Shown here: positions 9,001 to 17,658 of the stretch, piece after piece
Layout: each line of letters opens with the position of its first letter
How positions within the stretch are numbered: the stretch's first letter is position 1
Assembly (NCBI GenBank): GCA_020161395.1
Contig: JAIUOE010000004.1
Span: 124,001-188,000 of the forward strand
Direction of reading: 5' to 3'
DNA from: Bacteroidota bacterium
Lineage (GTDB): Bacteria; Bacteroidota; Ignavibacteria; Ignavibacteriales; Ignavibacteriaceae
Length of the DNA: 64,000 bases
Made by a program: the position numbers and the translations under genes
Notes under the pieces: model-generated
What the model saw: the letters and a program-made list of their open reading frames with translations, nothing else
Database searches by the model: none
Told to the model about the DNA's origin: nothing

Positions 9001-10289
9001 GTGAAATTGTTTCGTATGACGAGAATGTAAATACCAATGCAATTCTAATCGAGGATTTTGACGGAAATGGAATTGCCGAAATAGCTTATCCATATGGAAA
9101 CATCATCAAATTTTTTGAGTTCAACCAGACCACTTCGTTTGCTCCGACTCTGACCTCCGCATTCAGTGTGGACAATTCAAAAATCAGGATCAGCTTTCAG
9201 GGTTCAGCATCGAAATATTTTGTTTACAGAGGGCTTACAGAATCCGAACTTGTTCTTTACGATTCCACGACTTCCCAGTTCTTCAATGATACCGGTGTGG
9301 AGCTGAATAAAAATTATTATTACAAGGTTGAAGGTGTTTCTGGCACCCGTAGAGCGGCCTCCAAAGTGATTAGAGTATTTCATCACTCTCCGGCAAAATA
9401 TTCTTCTGCCTCTGTGAAAACTCTAAATTCTGTTGAAGTTTTGTTTTCGAACAAGATGAGAAAAGAGATTGATAATCCCTCGGGTATCCACCTGATCAAG
9501 GGAAATGAAAAAATCCCGCTTTCCTCCTACACTCCGTCGGGAGAGAATGCTTTCCTTTTAACTTTTTCCTCTAACTTTAATACCGGTCCCAACAGGGTTC
9601 TAATTTCAGGACTTACTGACAATTACGGCTCACCCGTTAGCTCGGATACAGCAACTTTTACTTATACTCCCGGAGTCGTTACAGAGAGTTTCTTTATAGA
9701 AAGCTTCAAAATTCTCGATAATTACACAGTTTCGATCAGAATGAATCTGGATTTGGATCCTGCGACTGCCGGTGATGTCTCTAATTATTCATTTTCACCC
9801 GATAACAAAGTGACTTCCGCGACCGTTTCCCCAACGGATAAGAAGACGGTTATTCTTAGTCTCAAGGGGTCAAAACCGGTCGGATCTTTAGGAAGGGAAT
9901 ACACCCTGACATTGAAAAACATCAGATCGGATGCCGGATCCGGAAACTTGTTGATAAATTCAAACTCAGGTGCTACTATTGTTCTTACAGCCACGGCATC
10001 CAGTCTCGAAGATATCTATACTTTCCCGAGTCCCGTGGACAAATCAAAACACAGGAGCGTCACATTTGCAAATCTTCCGCGGTATGTGGATATAATTATT
10101 TTCAATCTTGAGGGAGTCAGGATTGCAGAGTTTTCGGAAAATGACGGAAATGGTGGAGTGGACTGGAATCTTCTGGACTCTGACGGCAGGGAAGTGCCTT
10201 CCGGAGTATACATTTACCGGGCAACTATGACTGATGGAAAAAAGAATGAACTTGGGACAAAAACCGGAAAGATTGCAATAATAAGATGA
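6075..10289 (+). CDS. Secreted subtilase (S8) with FG-GAP-like repeats and a C-terminal FlgD/T9SS-like domain
   Basis: A 1404-residue exported serine protease. Signal peptide residues 1-20 (cleavage near SQAFSQ). The catalytic triad is Asp153 (VIDTGID), His234 (SHGTAVAG) and Ser388 (NGTSAAAP), with oxyanion Asn326 in SSGNS; a DxDxNG calcium-type insertion lies at about 186-198. Residues about 727-1010 hold six DxDxDGxxE-like FG-GAP/VCBS repeats, a probable beta-propeller, followed by Ig-like domains. The last 90 residues (GVDWNLLDSDGREVPSGVYIY) are a FlgD-like fold used as a type IX sorting domain. It starts inside purF behind AAGGAT and ends at an ATGA overlap with pgsA. Substrate unknown. 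Confidence 0.9.
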   Translation: MKFSRIVLFFVLVIVSQAFSQKIIFVKYKASVPSSEVKSRLDASIKSIIATDAPSKDPKITIAPFAKGLAERIPELSRIVAVRISDEPLAQTVASALKENFEIEYVQEGLTYKIDYIPNDSLVNQQWALSKIGAFESWAITEGRDTVIVSVIDTGIDYKHPDLKNKVFINKGETGKDQQGRDKSSNGIDDDNNGFVDDYMGWDFTDRTGFPFDTTGGDYLDWDNDPMDENIYSHGTAVAGIIGAETNNSFGIAGVAPGIKILNLRSFDPQGYGEEDDVAAAVLYSVLMGAKVINMSFGDYSYSHALRDVVRYAYSKNVVLVGSSGNSNSPDPHYPSGYSEVISVGNSTSEDYVAGSSNYGSTLDLVAPGTQIKTTSRNWNYTDFNGTSAAAPFVTASAALILSKKSFSNEEVKQILKSTADDIGNPGWDIRAGAGRLNLLRALKVLAPSVIKFNFPVQDYSTSSDTLKINATILSSYFKSFSLEYGTGLNPVSWTNLVSERQNQVSEQVIYTFPIKNLKDTVYTLRLKVEQTNSFTAEERVNFRIKRSGTKGELISLLPAYYGDRPTFMAATYTEDPAIVKMYYKRSSESSFSYVTLDGFSTNTGFVKQLHYGFIPRSQIFPSEQYDIYFEVTNEGGFKTEIRDTLDRYFRLNSGDLFRTYEKAQKTFTLPAGYIFDKSILLPGNKKGALIREVMSPETTKLYRFENDKFVTLETDTLNRKIAKDYGDFNKDGVTDLLSLWGYSAHIHKQVNNTGTFQLATSADTSYFWPIGVFDLDRDNKNELLAVRNDTTVVVYSINSDLSLTYKSRFYNQSGMGFGGNTFNSPFLVVKDIDGDSKNEIIFTDSDGDIVVMKVNAINDIKTDKIIRTGYMSSSSFIASGDFNSDGKEDLAVLLQAVPDVDVAPYNRIIIFNFAGTNLNISYDNAFIDPAVEFKSTFQRASNSLKFYDIDSDGKQELLLFTYPYAYIIKSQGLSGEIVSYDENVNTNAILIEDFDGNGIAEIAYPYGNIIKFFEFNQTTSFAPTLTSAFSVDNSKIRISFQGSASKYFVYRGLTESELVLYDSTTSQFFNDTGVELNKNYYYKVEGVSGTRRAASKVIRVFHHSPAKYSSASVKTLNSVEVLFSNKMRKEIDNPSGIHLIKGNEKIPLSSYTPSGENAFLLTFSSNFNTGPNRVLISGLTDNYGSPVSSDTATFTYTPGVVTESFFIESFKILDNYTVSIRMNLDLDPATAGDVSNYSFSPDNKVTSATVSPTDKKTVILSLKGSKPVGSLGREYTLTLKNIRSDAGSGNLLINSNSGATIVLTATASSLEDIYTFPSPVDKSKHRSVTFANLPRYVDIIIFNLEGVRIAEFSENDGNGGVDWNLLDSDGREVPSGVYIYRATMTDGKKNELGTKTGKIAIIR

Positions 10290-10849
10290 TGTTCGGGATC
10301 GAAAAAAAACACTTTTTCCAGGTATCAAATCTTTTGAGTCTTTCAAGACTCTTTGGTTCATTTCCGCTGATATGGTTTTTGGTAAATCCCGACATTCTTG
10401 GAAGGCCCTTAACTGTTCTGCTGGTGTTATTAATAAGCATCACTGATTTTTTTGACGGCTATTTTGCCCGAAAATTTAATCAGGTTTCGGAACTGGGGAA
10501 AATTCTTGATCCTCTCGCTGATAAGGTGCTCGTAATTTCGGTTTCAATCACATTCTATATCACTGGTATACTTGATCCGGTGCTTTTCTTTGTGATTGTG
10601 GCAAGAGATCTACTTATTATGCTTCCGGGTCTATTCCTAAGCAAAAGTATCGGAAGTGTGCCACCCTCCGATTGGTTGGGTAAATGGACATTTTTCTTCA
10701 TCGGTTCATATCTCATTCTTGTTTTTTTACAGTTGAGTGAATCCCTGCTGTTCATGCGAATATATTATTACTCACTGATTGTGTTAATAATCGCATCCTA
10801 TCTAAACTATGTTATAAAAGCTATAAAAATAATAAAGAGTAAAAAATGA
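10286..10849 (+). CDS. pgsA: CDP-alcohol phosphatidyltransferase (PgsA-like)
   Basis: Integral membrane enzyme of 187 residues, most likely CDP-diacylglycerol-glycerol-3-phosphate phosphatidyltransferase, making phosphatidylglycerol phosphate. The CDP-alcohol signature DG-x2-AR-x8-G-x3-D-x3-D is complete from DFFDGYFARKF through GKILDPLADK. Several hydrophobic helices follow. The protein could instead use another alcohol acceptor, as signatures do not separate the family well. Start and stop both overlap neighbours as ATGA, so it is coupled with the subtilase and with ftsY; it may start at either of two adjacent ATGs. Confidence 0.85.
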   Translation: MMFGIEKKHFFQVSNLLSLSRLFGSFPLIWFLVNPDILGRPLTVLLVLLISITDFFDGYFARKFNQVSELGKILDPLADKVLVISVSITFYITGILDPVLFFVIVARDLLIMLPGLFLSKSIGSVPPSDWLGKWTFFFIGSYLILVFLQLSESLLFMRIYYYSLIVLIIASYLNYVIKAIKIIKSKK

Positions 10850-11787
10850 GTTTTATTAAGAATTTTAATTTTGGAAAACTAAAAGACGGGCTTTCGAAAA
10901 CACGGGACAAAATATTCAATAAAATTTCTGAAACAGTTACAGGCAAGGCTGTAATTGATGAAATTACACTCGAAGAGATGGAAGAGATTTTGATCACTTC
11001 AGATATCGGATATGATCTTGCAATGAAAATTGTTGATGAAGTTCGGAAAAAACTTAAGTCAGAAAAAGACCGTTCCGGAGAAAATGTATTGGCAGTTGTA
11101 AAGGCAGTTCTTGAGGAAGAACTCGAGCACTCACTCTCTTCAAAGGAGTATGTTCCTGATGTTGAGCAACACAAACCTTTTGTTATCCTTATTGTAGGTG
11201 TAAATGGAGCAGGAAAAACCACCACGATCGGAAAACTTGCCCATAACTTTAAACTATCGGGCTGGAAAGTAGTTGTTGGAGCTGCAGATACCTTCAGAGC
11301 TGCGGCAAATGAACAACTCGAAATATGGGCTGACAGAGCTGGAGTTCCAATTATTTCCAGACACCAGGGTGCAGATCCCTCCTCGGTTGCATTTGAGACA
11401 ATTCAGGAGGCTATCAGAATCAATGCCGATGTGGTAATGATAGATACTGCGGGCCGACTTCACACCAAAGTGAATTTGATGGAAGAATTGAAGAAGATCA
11501 AAAATGTGATTTCCAAAAAGCTGCCTGATGCACCAAATGAGATATTTTTAGTGGTTGACGGTACAACAGGTCAGAATGCCGTGCAACAAGGGAAGGAGTT
11601 CTCAAAAGTTACCGAGCTTTCTGGCTTGATAGTTACAAAACTTGATGGAACTGCGAAAGGCGGGGTAATCTTTCAAATTTGCAGGGAACTGAAAGTACCT
11701 GTAAGGTATATCGGAGTTGGTGAGGGGATAGAAGACCTTCAGAATTTCGACCCCCGGATGTATGTTGAAGCAATTTTTTCAAAGTAA
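10846..11787 (+). CDS. ftsY: Signal recognition particle receptor FtsY
   Basis: SRP GTPase that docks ribosome-SRP complexes at the membrane. At 313 residues it has only a short basic N-terminus before the NG domain, not the long acidic A domain of E. coli. GTPase elements visible: G1 GVNGAGKTTTIGKL, the insertion-box motif DTFRAAANEQLE, G3 DTAGRLHT, G4 TKLDGTAKGG, and the closing GVGEGIEDLQ-FDP. It starts at the ATGA overlap with pgsA. The neighbouring lipid genes fit a membrane biogenesis group. Confidence 0.96.
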   Translation: MSFIKNFNFGKLKDGLSKTRDKIFNKISETVTGKAVIDEITLEEMEEILITSDIGYDLAMKIVDEVRKKLKSEKDRSGENVLAVVKAVLEEELEHSLSSKEYVPDVEQHKPFVILIVGVNGAGKTTTIGKLAHNFKLSGWKVVVGAADTFRAAANEQLEIWADRAGVPIISRHQGADPSSVAFETIQEAIRINADVVMIDTAGRLHTKVNLMEELKKIKNVISKKLPDAPNEIFLVVDGTTGQNAVQQGKEFSKVTELSGLIVTKLDGTAKGGVIFQICRELKVPVRYIGVGEGIEDLQNFDPRMYVEAIFSK

Positions 11788-11802
11788 ACCAGAGAATAAC
11801 TT

Positions 11803-12714
11803 CTGAACCTGCCTGAAAACAAATATCTGATAATCAACTCCCTCTCCGGTAACGGAAGAGGCAGGAAGTTTGCCGGACTGATCGGGCATTCCGGTTTAAT
11901 ATCCGGATTACGGGTTTTTCTTCCAAAAACTCTCGACGAGGCTTCAAGATACTACAATGATTTAAACAGGAGTGATAGCCACATTTTCCTGGCAGGAGGT
12001 GACGGCACATTTAATTCTCTCGTGAATCTTGTTCCACCACCTTACCGTTTCTCTTTATCATTAATACCCACAGGATCCGGAAACGACCTTACCAAATATT
12101 TTCATCTTTCAAACAACCCTGTCGATGTTCTAAATGCAGCTTTGGAGGCTTCTGAATCAGTTGCAATGGATGTATGGGATTTAAGAATCACATTCGCAGA
12201 TGGTAGTGTTGAGAAGAAAAAATTTATCAATACCTCGGGGATAGGATTCGACGCCTATGTTGGTAAATTGAAAGAAAAGAAGAAGTTCCTGACCGGGATG
12301 ACGGTTTATATCATTTCTCTTATTCAGGCACTATTCTCTTATACACCTGTCAGATACAAACTGTCCACAGGGAATGGAAAGAATTTGAGCGGCGAAGCCA
12401 TGTTTATCACGACGGGAAACGGAATCTTTTCAGGTGGAGGTTTTAAATTGACACCCGACGCAAAAGTTGATGATGGACTGGCAGATGTTTGTATCGTCGA
12501 AAATATGTCCCTGCCCAGGATTTTTAAGAATCTGCCTAAAGCAATTACAGGCTCTCACCTTGGATTGAAAGAGGTAACTTGTTTTACAACAAACAATTAT
12601 ACTATCTCACTTGATGAACCGGCATACCTGCATCTTGACGGAGAATCATCTGCGGATCTGGTCAAAGAAATCAGATTGTCAATCTCACCACACAAATTAA
12701 ATGTCATATATTAA
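11803..12714 (+). CDS. Diacylglycerol kinase / lipid kinase-like protein (start probably non-canonical CTG)
   Basis: DagK/YegS catalytic family: ATP-dependent phosphorylation of diacylglycerol or a related lipid. The N-terminal strand KYLIINSLSGNGRGRK, the nucleotide loop AGGDGTFN and PTGSGNDL are all present, followed by FINTSGIGFDAYVG and a C-terminal LHLDGE. The conserved N-terminus starts far upstream of the first in-frame GTG (12022), which would remove the GGDGT motif. Between the stop at 11797 and 12022 there is no in-frame ATG, GTG or TTG; CTG at 11803, 6 nt behind AGAGAA, gives a normal 303-residue protein. Alternative: a 1-nt indel joining an overlapping frame that begins ATG at 11762. 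Confidence 0.75.
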   Translation: MNLPENKYLIINSLSGNGRGRKFAGLIGHSGLISGLRVFLPKTLDEASRYYNDLNRSDSHIFLAGGDGTFNSLVNLVPPPYRFSLSLIPTGSGNDLTKYFHLSNNPVDVLNAALEASESVAMDVWDLRITFADGSVEKKKFINTSGIGFDAYVGKLKEKKKFLTGMTVYIISLIQALFSYTPVRYKLSTGNGKNLSGEAMFITTGNGIFSGGGFKLTPDAKVDDGLADVCIVENMSLPRIFKNLPKAITGSHLGLKEVTCFTTNNYTISLDEPAYLHLDGESSADLVKEIRLSISPHKLNVIY

Positions 12715-12760
12715 GTTTTTACCCTGCCGATCTGTCTTAATTAAAAGGACTTTCCGTACC

Positions 12761-15562
12761 ATGCAACTGACAAAATTATCAATCTTAACCATATTTCTGT
12801 TCGCGATCAATCTTTTTCCTCAGTCCGCTACGGATTCAATTCCAAAACATCGTTCCGTTTTGGAAGGGACTCTCCCAAACGGTCTAAAGTATTCAATACT
12901 TAAAAACAGATTACCTGAAAAAAAGGCTGAACTGCGACTGGTGATATTGACAGGTTCATTGAATGAGCGCGATGATCAAAAAGGGCTCGCACATTTTACT
13001 GAGCACATGCTGTTTAATGGAACAAAGAATTTCCCTGGAAATAAAGTGATCGATTTTCTTGAGCTTCTCGGTATGAAATTTGGTCCTGAAATAAATGCCT
13101 ACACTTCGACAGAAGAAACTGTGTATATGCTCACTGTGCCTACAGATCGTGAATCGATTCTTGATTCTGCTTTTATGGTGCTTTCCGACTGGGCGTTTCA
13201 AGCGACTTTCGACTCGCTGGAAATCGAGAAGGAGAGGGGAGTGGTGCTTGAGGAAATGCGAATGGGTAAGGGTGCGGAAGGGAGAATCAGGGACATTCAG
13301 TTTCCTGTTCTTTTCCATAACTCAAGATTCGCACAGAGATTACCGATCGGAGATGAAAATATTCTAAAGTCTTTTCCACACAAGGCTTTGACAGATTACT
13401 ACAAAGAGTGGTACAAGCCGGAATTAATGTCGTTGGTGGTTGTGGGTGATTTTAAAGCCGGGGACATGGAAAGACTCGTCAAAAAGTATTTCGGGTCTTA
13501 CAGTGCCTCTGAAAGCCCTAAGAAGCGAATTATTTATGAAGTTCCGGATCATAAAGAGAGACTTTATTCAATCGTTGGTGACAAGGAAACCACCTTGAGC
13601 AATGTGGTGATAGTGAATAAGCGTCCAGTGCTGAAGGCTAATACTGTGGCTGACTATAAAAAAGGGATCATTCACCAGATTGTCGGTTCCATTCTTAGTG
13701 AACGACTGTTTGATATCTCTAAATCAAGCAATTCACCACTACAGAATGGTGGGGGATATTCCACAACCCTTTCTTATAATAAAGGTGCGTTCGTTCTCTA
13801 CGCCACTTCCAAAGAAAATTTAATCGATTCGTCTTTTTCTCTTCTCCTTCTCGAGGGTGAAAAAATGAAAAGATATGGTTTTACTAATGAGGAATTCTCA
13901 CGGGCAAAGGAAAATCTTAACGCATCGATGGACAATTATTACCGGGAGAAGGACAACCAGTATTCCTCCGGTGTAGTGAATGCCTTGCTTGATCAGTTTA
14001 TTAATGATGCTATTTACACAGATATTGAAACGGGTTATAAGATTTACAAGGAAATTGTACCACAGATTACACTTGCGGAATTAAATAAAATTGCCTCAGA
14101 GCTGATCACTGATTCGAATATGGTCACTCTTATATCATATCCGGAAAAAACAGGGGTAAAGGTTCCAAAAAAGGAAGATCTTGAAAACATCTTCAAATCT
14201 GTTTCCACGATGGAGATTGTAAAACCTCAATCAACTGAAGTAAACAAGCCGCTAGTGGAAGTGGAACCAAAACCCGGCAGGATTCTCTCAGAGGAAAACC
14301 TTGATGTGTATGATGTAAAATTGCTGACTTTGAGTAACGGAGCTAAAGTTTATCTTAAAAAAACCGCGTTGCAAAAAGATGAAGTGCTGATGTACGGTTT
14401 TAGCAGAGGCGGTCTATCCAAAGTTGAGGAAAGAGACCTTGTTTCAGCAAATTATGCCACTTCGATCGTCGAGGAATCGGGTTTGGGTGATTTCAACCTT
14501 ACTGAACTTTACAAGAAACTTGCAGGAAAAATGATCTCTGTCCAGACTAATGTGACCGAGCTTTATGAGGAAATTAACGGACAAAGTTCGGTTAATGATC
14601 TCGAGGATTTCTTTCGGCTGGTGTATCTCACATTTGAAAAACCGCGTCTGGATACGATTTCCACCGCAAATTTTATGGAAAAACTAAAAAGTTATCTGAT
14701 AAATGAAGGACTTTCACCCGATAATGTGTTTTATGATTCAATAGTTGTGGCTCTGTACAACGACAACCCGCGCATGAAACCGATGAGTATCGGTCGCTTC
14801 GGTGAAATAAATCAACAAAAGGCATATCAGATATTCAAGGAGAGATTCAATTCAGCAGGCGATTTTACTTTTGTTTTTACAGGAAATTTCGATGAAGATG
14901 TTATTAAATCACTTATTTGCAGGTATATAGCATCCCAAAAAAGTGTTGAGCATGAAGAATGGCTCGACAGGGGAGTCAGATATGCGCAAAATGGTGTTGA
15001 GAAAACTGTGAAAAAAGGGATGGAAAACAAGGCAACAGTTTTTATAGCCTTCCCGGGAAGGTACAACTGGAGCAGAAAAAGCAATCTTGAATTGACAATT
15101 CTGCAAAAAGTGCTTGATGTTAAGCTTAATGAGGTTATTCGGGAGGAACTTGGCGGAAGTTATTCTATTTCAGCCGGTGTCAGTTTTAATCAGTATCCTG
15201 AATCGCAATTCAATAATACTGTGTTTTTTAATTGTGACCCTGCCAGAAAGGAAGAACTTACCGCAAAAACCGTGTCCATTATCGATTCTTTAGTTCAAAA
15301 CTTCAATGATGAAACAACGCTTCAGAAGGCGAAGGAAAATGCTCTTAAGGAACGCGAAGAAGTTTTCCAGACGAACGGAGGCATACTTAACCTGATCAGT
15401 TCACACGCAATGAGCGGTTCTGATTTAAAAGGATTCGCAGAAGGAAATGAGATCATCAGAAAGATGACACTACAGGATATTTCAGAGATGGCAAAGAAAA
15501 CCTTTAACAAAAAATCGATGTTAAAATTCTACCTGATTCCGGCAGTTGAAGTGAAAAAGTAA
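12761..15562 (+). CDS. Periplasmic M16 zinc peptidase (pitrilysin/insulinase family)
   Basis: A 933-residue double-domain M16 protease. The inverted zinc motif HFTEH is at residues 78-82, and the downstream Glu helix is ERGVVLEEM. The second half repeats the M16 fold without the zinc motif (from about residue 510), as in pitrilysin-type enzymes. A longer frame begins at 12701, but ATG 12761 is preferred: it has AAAGGA 11 nt upstream, leaves the upstream stop free and starts a clean signal peptide (QLTKLSILTIFLFAINLF, cut after FPQS). It probably degrades peptides in the periplasm; no lipobox or sorting domain is seen. Confidence 0.9.
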   Translation: MQLTKLSILTIFLFAINLFPQSATDSIPKHRSVLEGTLPNGLKYSILKNRLPEKKAELRLVILTGSLNERDDQKGLAHFTEHMLFNGTKNFPGNKVIDFLELLGMKFGPEINAYTSTEETVYMLTVPTDRESILDSAFMVLSDWAFQATFDSLEIEKERGVVLEEMRMGKGAEGRIRDIQFPVLFHNSRFAQRLPIGDENILKSFPHKALTDYYKEWYKPELMSLVVVGDFKAGDMERLVKKYFGSYSASESPKKRIIYEVPDHKERLYSIVGDKETTLSNVVIVNKRPVLKANTVADYKKGIIHQIVGSILSERLFDISKSSNSPLQNGGGYSTTLSYNKGAFVLYATSKENLIDSSFSLLLLEGEKMKRYGFTNEEFSRAKENLNASMDNYYREKDNQYSSGVVNALLDQFINDAIYTDIETGYKIYKEIVPQITLAELNKIASELITDSNMVTLISYPEKTGVKVPKKEDLENIFKSVSTMEIVKPQSTEVNKPLVEVEPKPGRILSEENLDVYDVKLLTLSNGAKVYLKKTALQKDEVLMYGFSRGGLSKVEERDLVSANYATSIVEESGLGDFNLTELYKKLAGKMISVQTNVTELYEEINGQSSVNDLEDFFRLVYLTFEKPRLDTISTANFMEKLKSYLINEGLSPDNVFYDSIVVALYNDNPRMKPMSIGRFGEINQQKAYQIFKERFNSAGDFTFVFTGNFDEDVIKSLICRYIASQKSVEHEEWLDRGVRYAQNGVEKTVKKGMENKATVFIAFPGRYNWSRKSNLELTILQKVLDVKLNEVIREELGGSYSISAGVSFNQYPESQFNNTVFFNCDPARKEELTAKTVSIIDSLVQNFNDETTLQKAKENALKEREEVFQTNGGILNLISSHAMSGSDLKGFAEGNEIIRKMTLQDISEMAKKTFNKKSMLKFYLIPAVEVKK

Positions 15563-15618
15563 TTCCATGATTGAATGGCAAATATTTGTCTATAAAACCA
15601 CGGATGCGGGGAGGTGGT

Positions 15619-15666
15619 ATGAAAATAACCGCCAGTAAAGCCTCTGTTACTCGATATTACTTTTAG
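15619..15666 (+). CDS. Possible 15-residue leader-like peptide with strong ribosome site
   Basis: In the 149-bp gap between the M16 gene and the convergent CLC gene, GGGGAGGTGGT directly precedes ATG at 15619, which opens a 15-codon frame MKITASKASVTRYYF ending in TAG. An in-frame ATG also exists at 15604. The Shine-Dalgarno is better than that of most genes here, but the frame is short, has no family, and nothing on the + strand follows it that it could regulate. May be chance. Confidence 0.2.
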   Translation: MKITASKASVTRYYF

Positions 15667-15711
15667 TTTACATAATATACATTATAGGACATTTAAAAGG
15701 TCTTAAAACGG

Positions 15712-17658
15712 TTAACTTGACAGATCAAGGTTCTTCTCTGCTAAAAACAACTCATTTTGATATACTCTGAGTATTTTTTGTTTTGAGACTACCCCAATGA
15801 ATTTATCATCGGTGTCGTACACCGGAAGAAATTCCAAATCAAAAGTCTCCATCATTTTCAAAGCATTGTCAGCATTTTCAAGGTCACTTATCTTTGTGAA
15901 CCTTTTCTTCATCAAATCTCCTGCAATTAAAAACTCCATTACGGCCGTGGTCTCTTCATCAAACAGAGATTTTCTCAAATCTGTGTAAGATATCACACCT
16001 TTTACTTCACCCGATTTATCGAGTACAAGAAGCGTCTCATACTGGGAATTTCTTAATGACTCCACAACTTTTTGGTAATTGTCCGATTCCTGAATAAACT
16101 CCTTGACTTCTTCAACAATAGCGGAAATCTTCATTGATTTTAATACCGAGCTTTTTCTGCCGTAGACATCGAGTCCCGTGCCTTCCTTGCCAAGTCTTAA
16201 TGTGTAAAGTGATCCTTTCAGGATTCCTTTGGAGATCATGGTTGAAATAATAATTGTGAGCATCAGAGGCAGGATAATCTTATAGTTGTTTGTCATTTCA
16301 AACACCATAATAAGAGCTGTGAGTGACGCGTGAGTCGTACCGGCAACAACCGCACCCATTCCCACGAGGGCGTAAGCTCCCGGAGCTGCCGGTACCTGTG
16401 GAAAAAGAATGTTTACAACCTGTCCGAATGCTCCTCCGAGCATGGCACCAGTGAACAGACTGGGAGCAAATGTTCCTCCATGCCCGCCGGATCCGACAGT
16501 AAGTGAAGTAGCAAGTGGTTTTAGCAAAAAGAGTAAAATCATCAACTCGAGCGTATTCTGGTTATAGAGTGATTTATCTATTGTTTGCTGATTGAAGCCG
16601 TATATTCCCGGTAACAATACGCCGATGATGCCAACCATCAAGCCTCCGATTGCCGGCTTTAGAAATGTCGGTACTGTAAGTTTGGTAAACATTTCATCGA
16701 AATAAAAAATCACTTTGACGAAGTACACTGCCATCAACCCCGAAAGTATTCCCAGAACAATGTAGAATAAAAACTCGGAGTTACTGTTCAGATTGTAAAC
16801 GGGAATTTGAAATGCCGGTTCCTCCCCGATGAATCCTCTTGAGATAACTGTGGCAAAGACCGATGACACTATAATCGGACCTAGTGATCTGGAATTGAAA
16901 GTCCTGAGAATTATTTCCATTGTGAAAATTGCACCACCTAAAGGTGCATTAAAAGCTGCCGAGAGACCTGCTGCGGCACCACATCCAACGAGAATACGCA
17001 ATCTGTCAGAAGAGAGGTTCAAAAACTGACCAAATCCTGAACCAATTGCAGCACCTATTTGAACGATTGGTCCTTCTTTTCCACCGGCACCACCGGTACC
17101 AATGCTTATAGCTGTCTGGACTGTTTTAAGAATTGCGACACTTCCCTTAATAATTCCGCCTTTTGTCGCCACAGCGAGAATTACATTCGGTATCCCCTCC
17201 CCTTTTTTACCTTTTTCGAAGACCATGGCTAGGGTGCCGACAACAAGTCCGCCGATTGCCGGTACCAGTATAACATACAGGACCCCGGGGACGGTATCAG
17301 GATAGAAAGTTTTGAAGCCGGAAATTATTTCCGGGGGAAGAAAAAAGAAAAGGTCTCTGATCAGGTTAATCGAAAAATGAAAAATAACGGCGCCGAAACC
17401 GCATAAAACTCCGGTAACAGCGCCTAAAAGAAGTGTGTATCCATCTTGAGTAAGATCCCAGTTATACGATCTGACAGGAATCTTAAGTGCATAATATTTG
17501 AGTACCGCTGAGATTGTGGCAATCCAGCCAACTCTTCTATTACTGGTACTTATAGAACCCTTCCCCCGATTTCCTGCCGAGTTTGCCTGCCGCCACCATC
17601 TTTTTGAGAAGTGGACACGGCCTGTATTTCGGATCGTTAAATCCAAAATAGAGCACAT
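15712..17658 (-). CDS. CLC-family chloride/proton antiporter with CBS pair
   Basis: Membrane protein of the CLC family. Selectivity-filter pieces are [21 protein letters not shown] with the gating/external glutamate of proton-coupled exchangers, and [15 protein letters not shown]. Two CBS domains fill about the last 120 residues and may sense adenine nucleotides. The first 40 residues of this longest frame lie inside the hbd 3' end read in another frame and are probably not translated: conserved sequence begins near [16 protein letters not shown]. No ATG/GTG/TTG lies in frame after the hbd stop; an ATT at 17523 behind AGAAGAG is one candidate, ATG 17658 or TTG 17646 the canonical ones. Confidence 0.88.
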   Translation of the reverse strand: MCSILDLTIRNTGRVHFSKRWWRQANSAGNRGKGSISTSNRRVGWIATISAVLKYYALKIPVRSYNWDLTQDGYTLLLGAVTGVLCGFGAVIFHFSINLIRDLFFFLPPEIISGFKTFYPDTVPGVLYVILVPAIGGLVVGTLAMVFEKGKKGEGIPNVILAVATKGGIIKGSVAILKTVQTAISIGTGGAGGKEGPIVQIGAAIGSGFGQFLNLSSDRLRILVGCGAAAGLSAAFNAPLGGAIFTMEIILRTFNSRSLGPIIVSSVFATVISRGFIGEEPAFQIPVYNLNSNSEFLFYIVLGILSGLMAVYFVKVIFYFDEMFTKLTVPTFLKPAIGGLMVGIIGVLLPGIYGFNQQTIDKSLYNQNTLELMILLFLLKPLATSLTVGSGGHGGTFAPSLFTGAMLGGAFGQVVNILFPQVPAAPGAYALVGMGAVVAGTTHASLTALIMVFEMTNNYKIILPLMLTIIISTMISKGILKGSLYTLRLGKEGTGLDVYGRKSSVLKSMKISAIVEEVKEFIQESDNYQKVVESLRNSQYETLLVLDKSGEVKGVISYTDLRKSLFDEETTAVMEFLIAGDLMKKRFTKISDLENADNALKMMETFDLEFLPVYDTDDKFIGVVSKQKILRVYQNELFLAEKNLDLSS

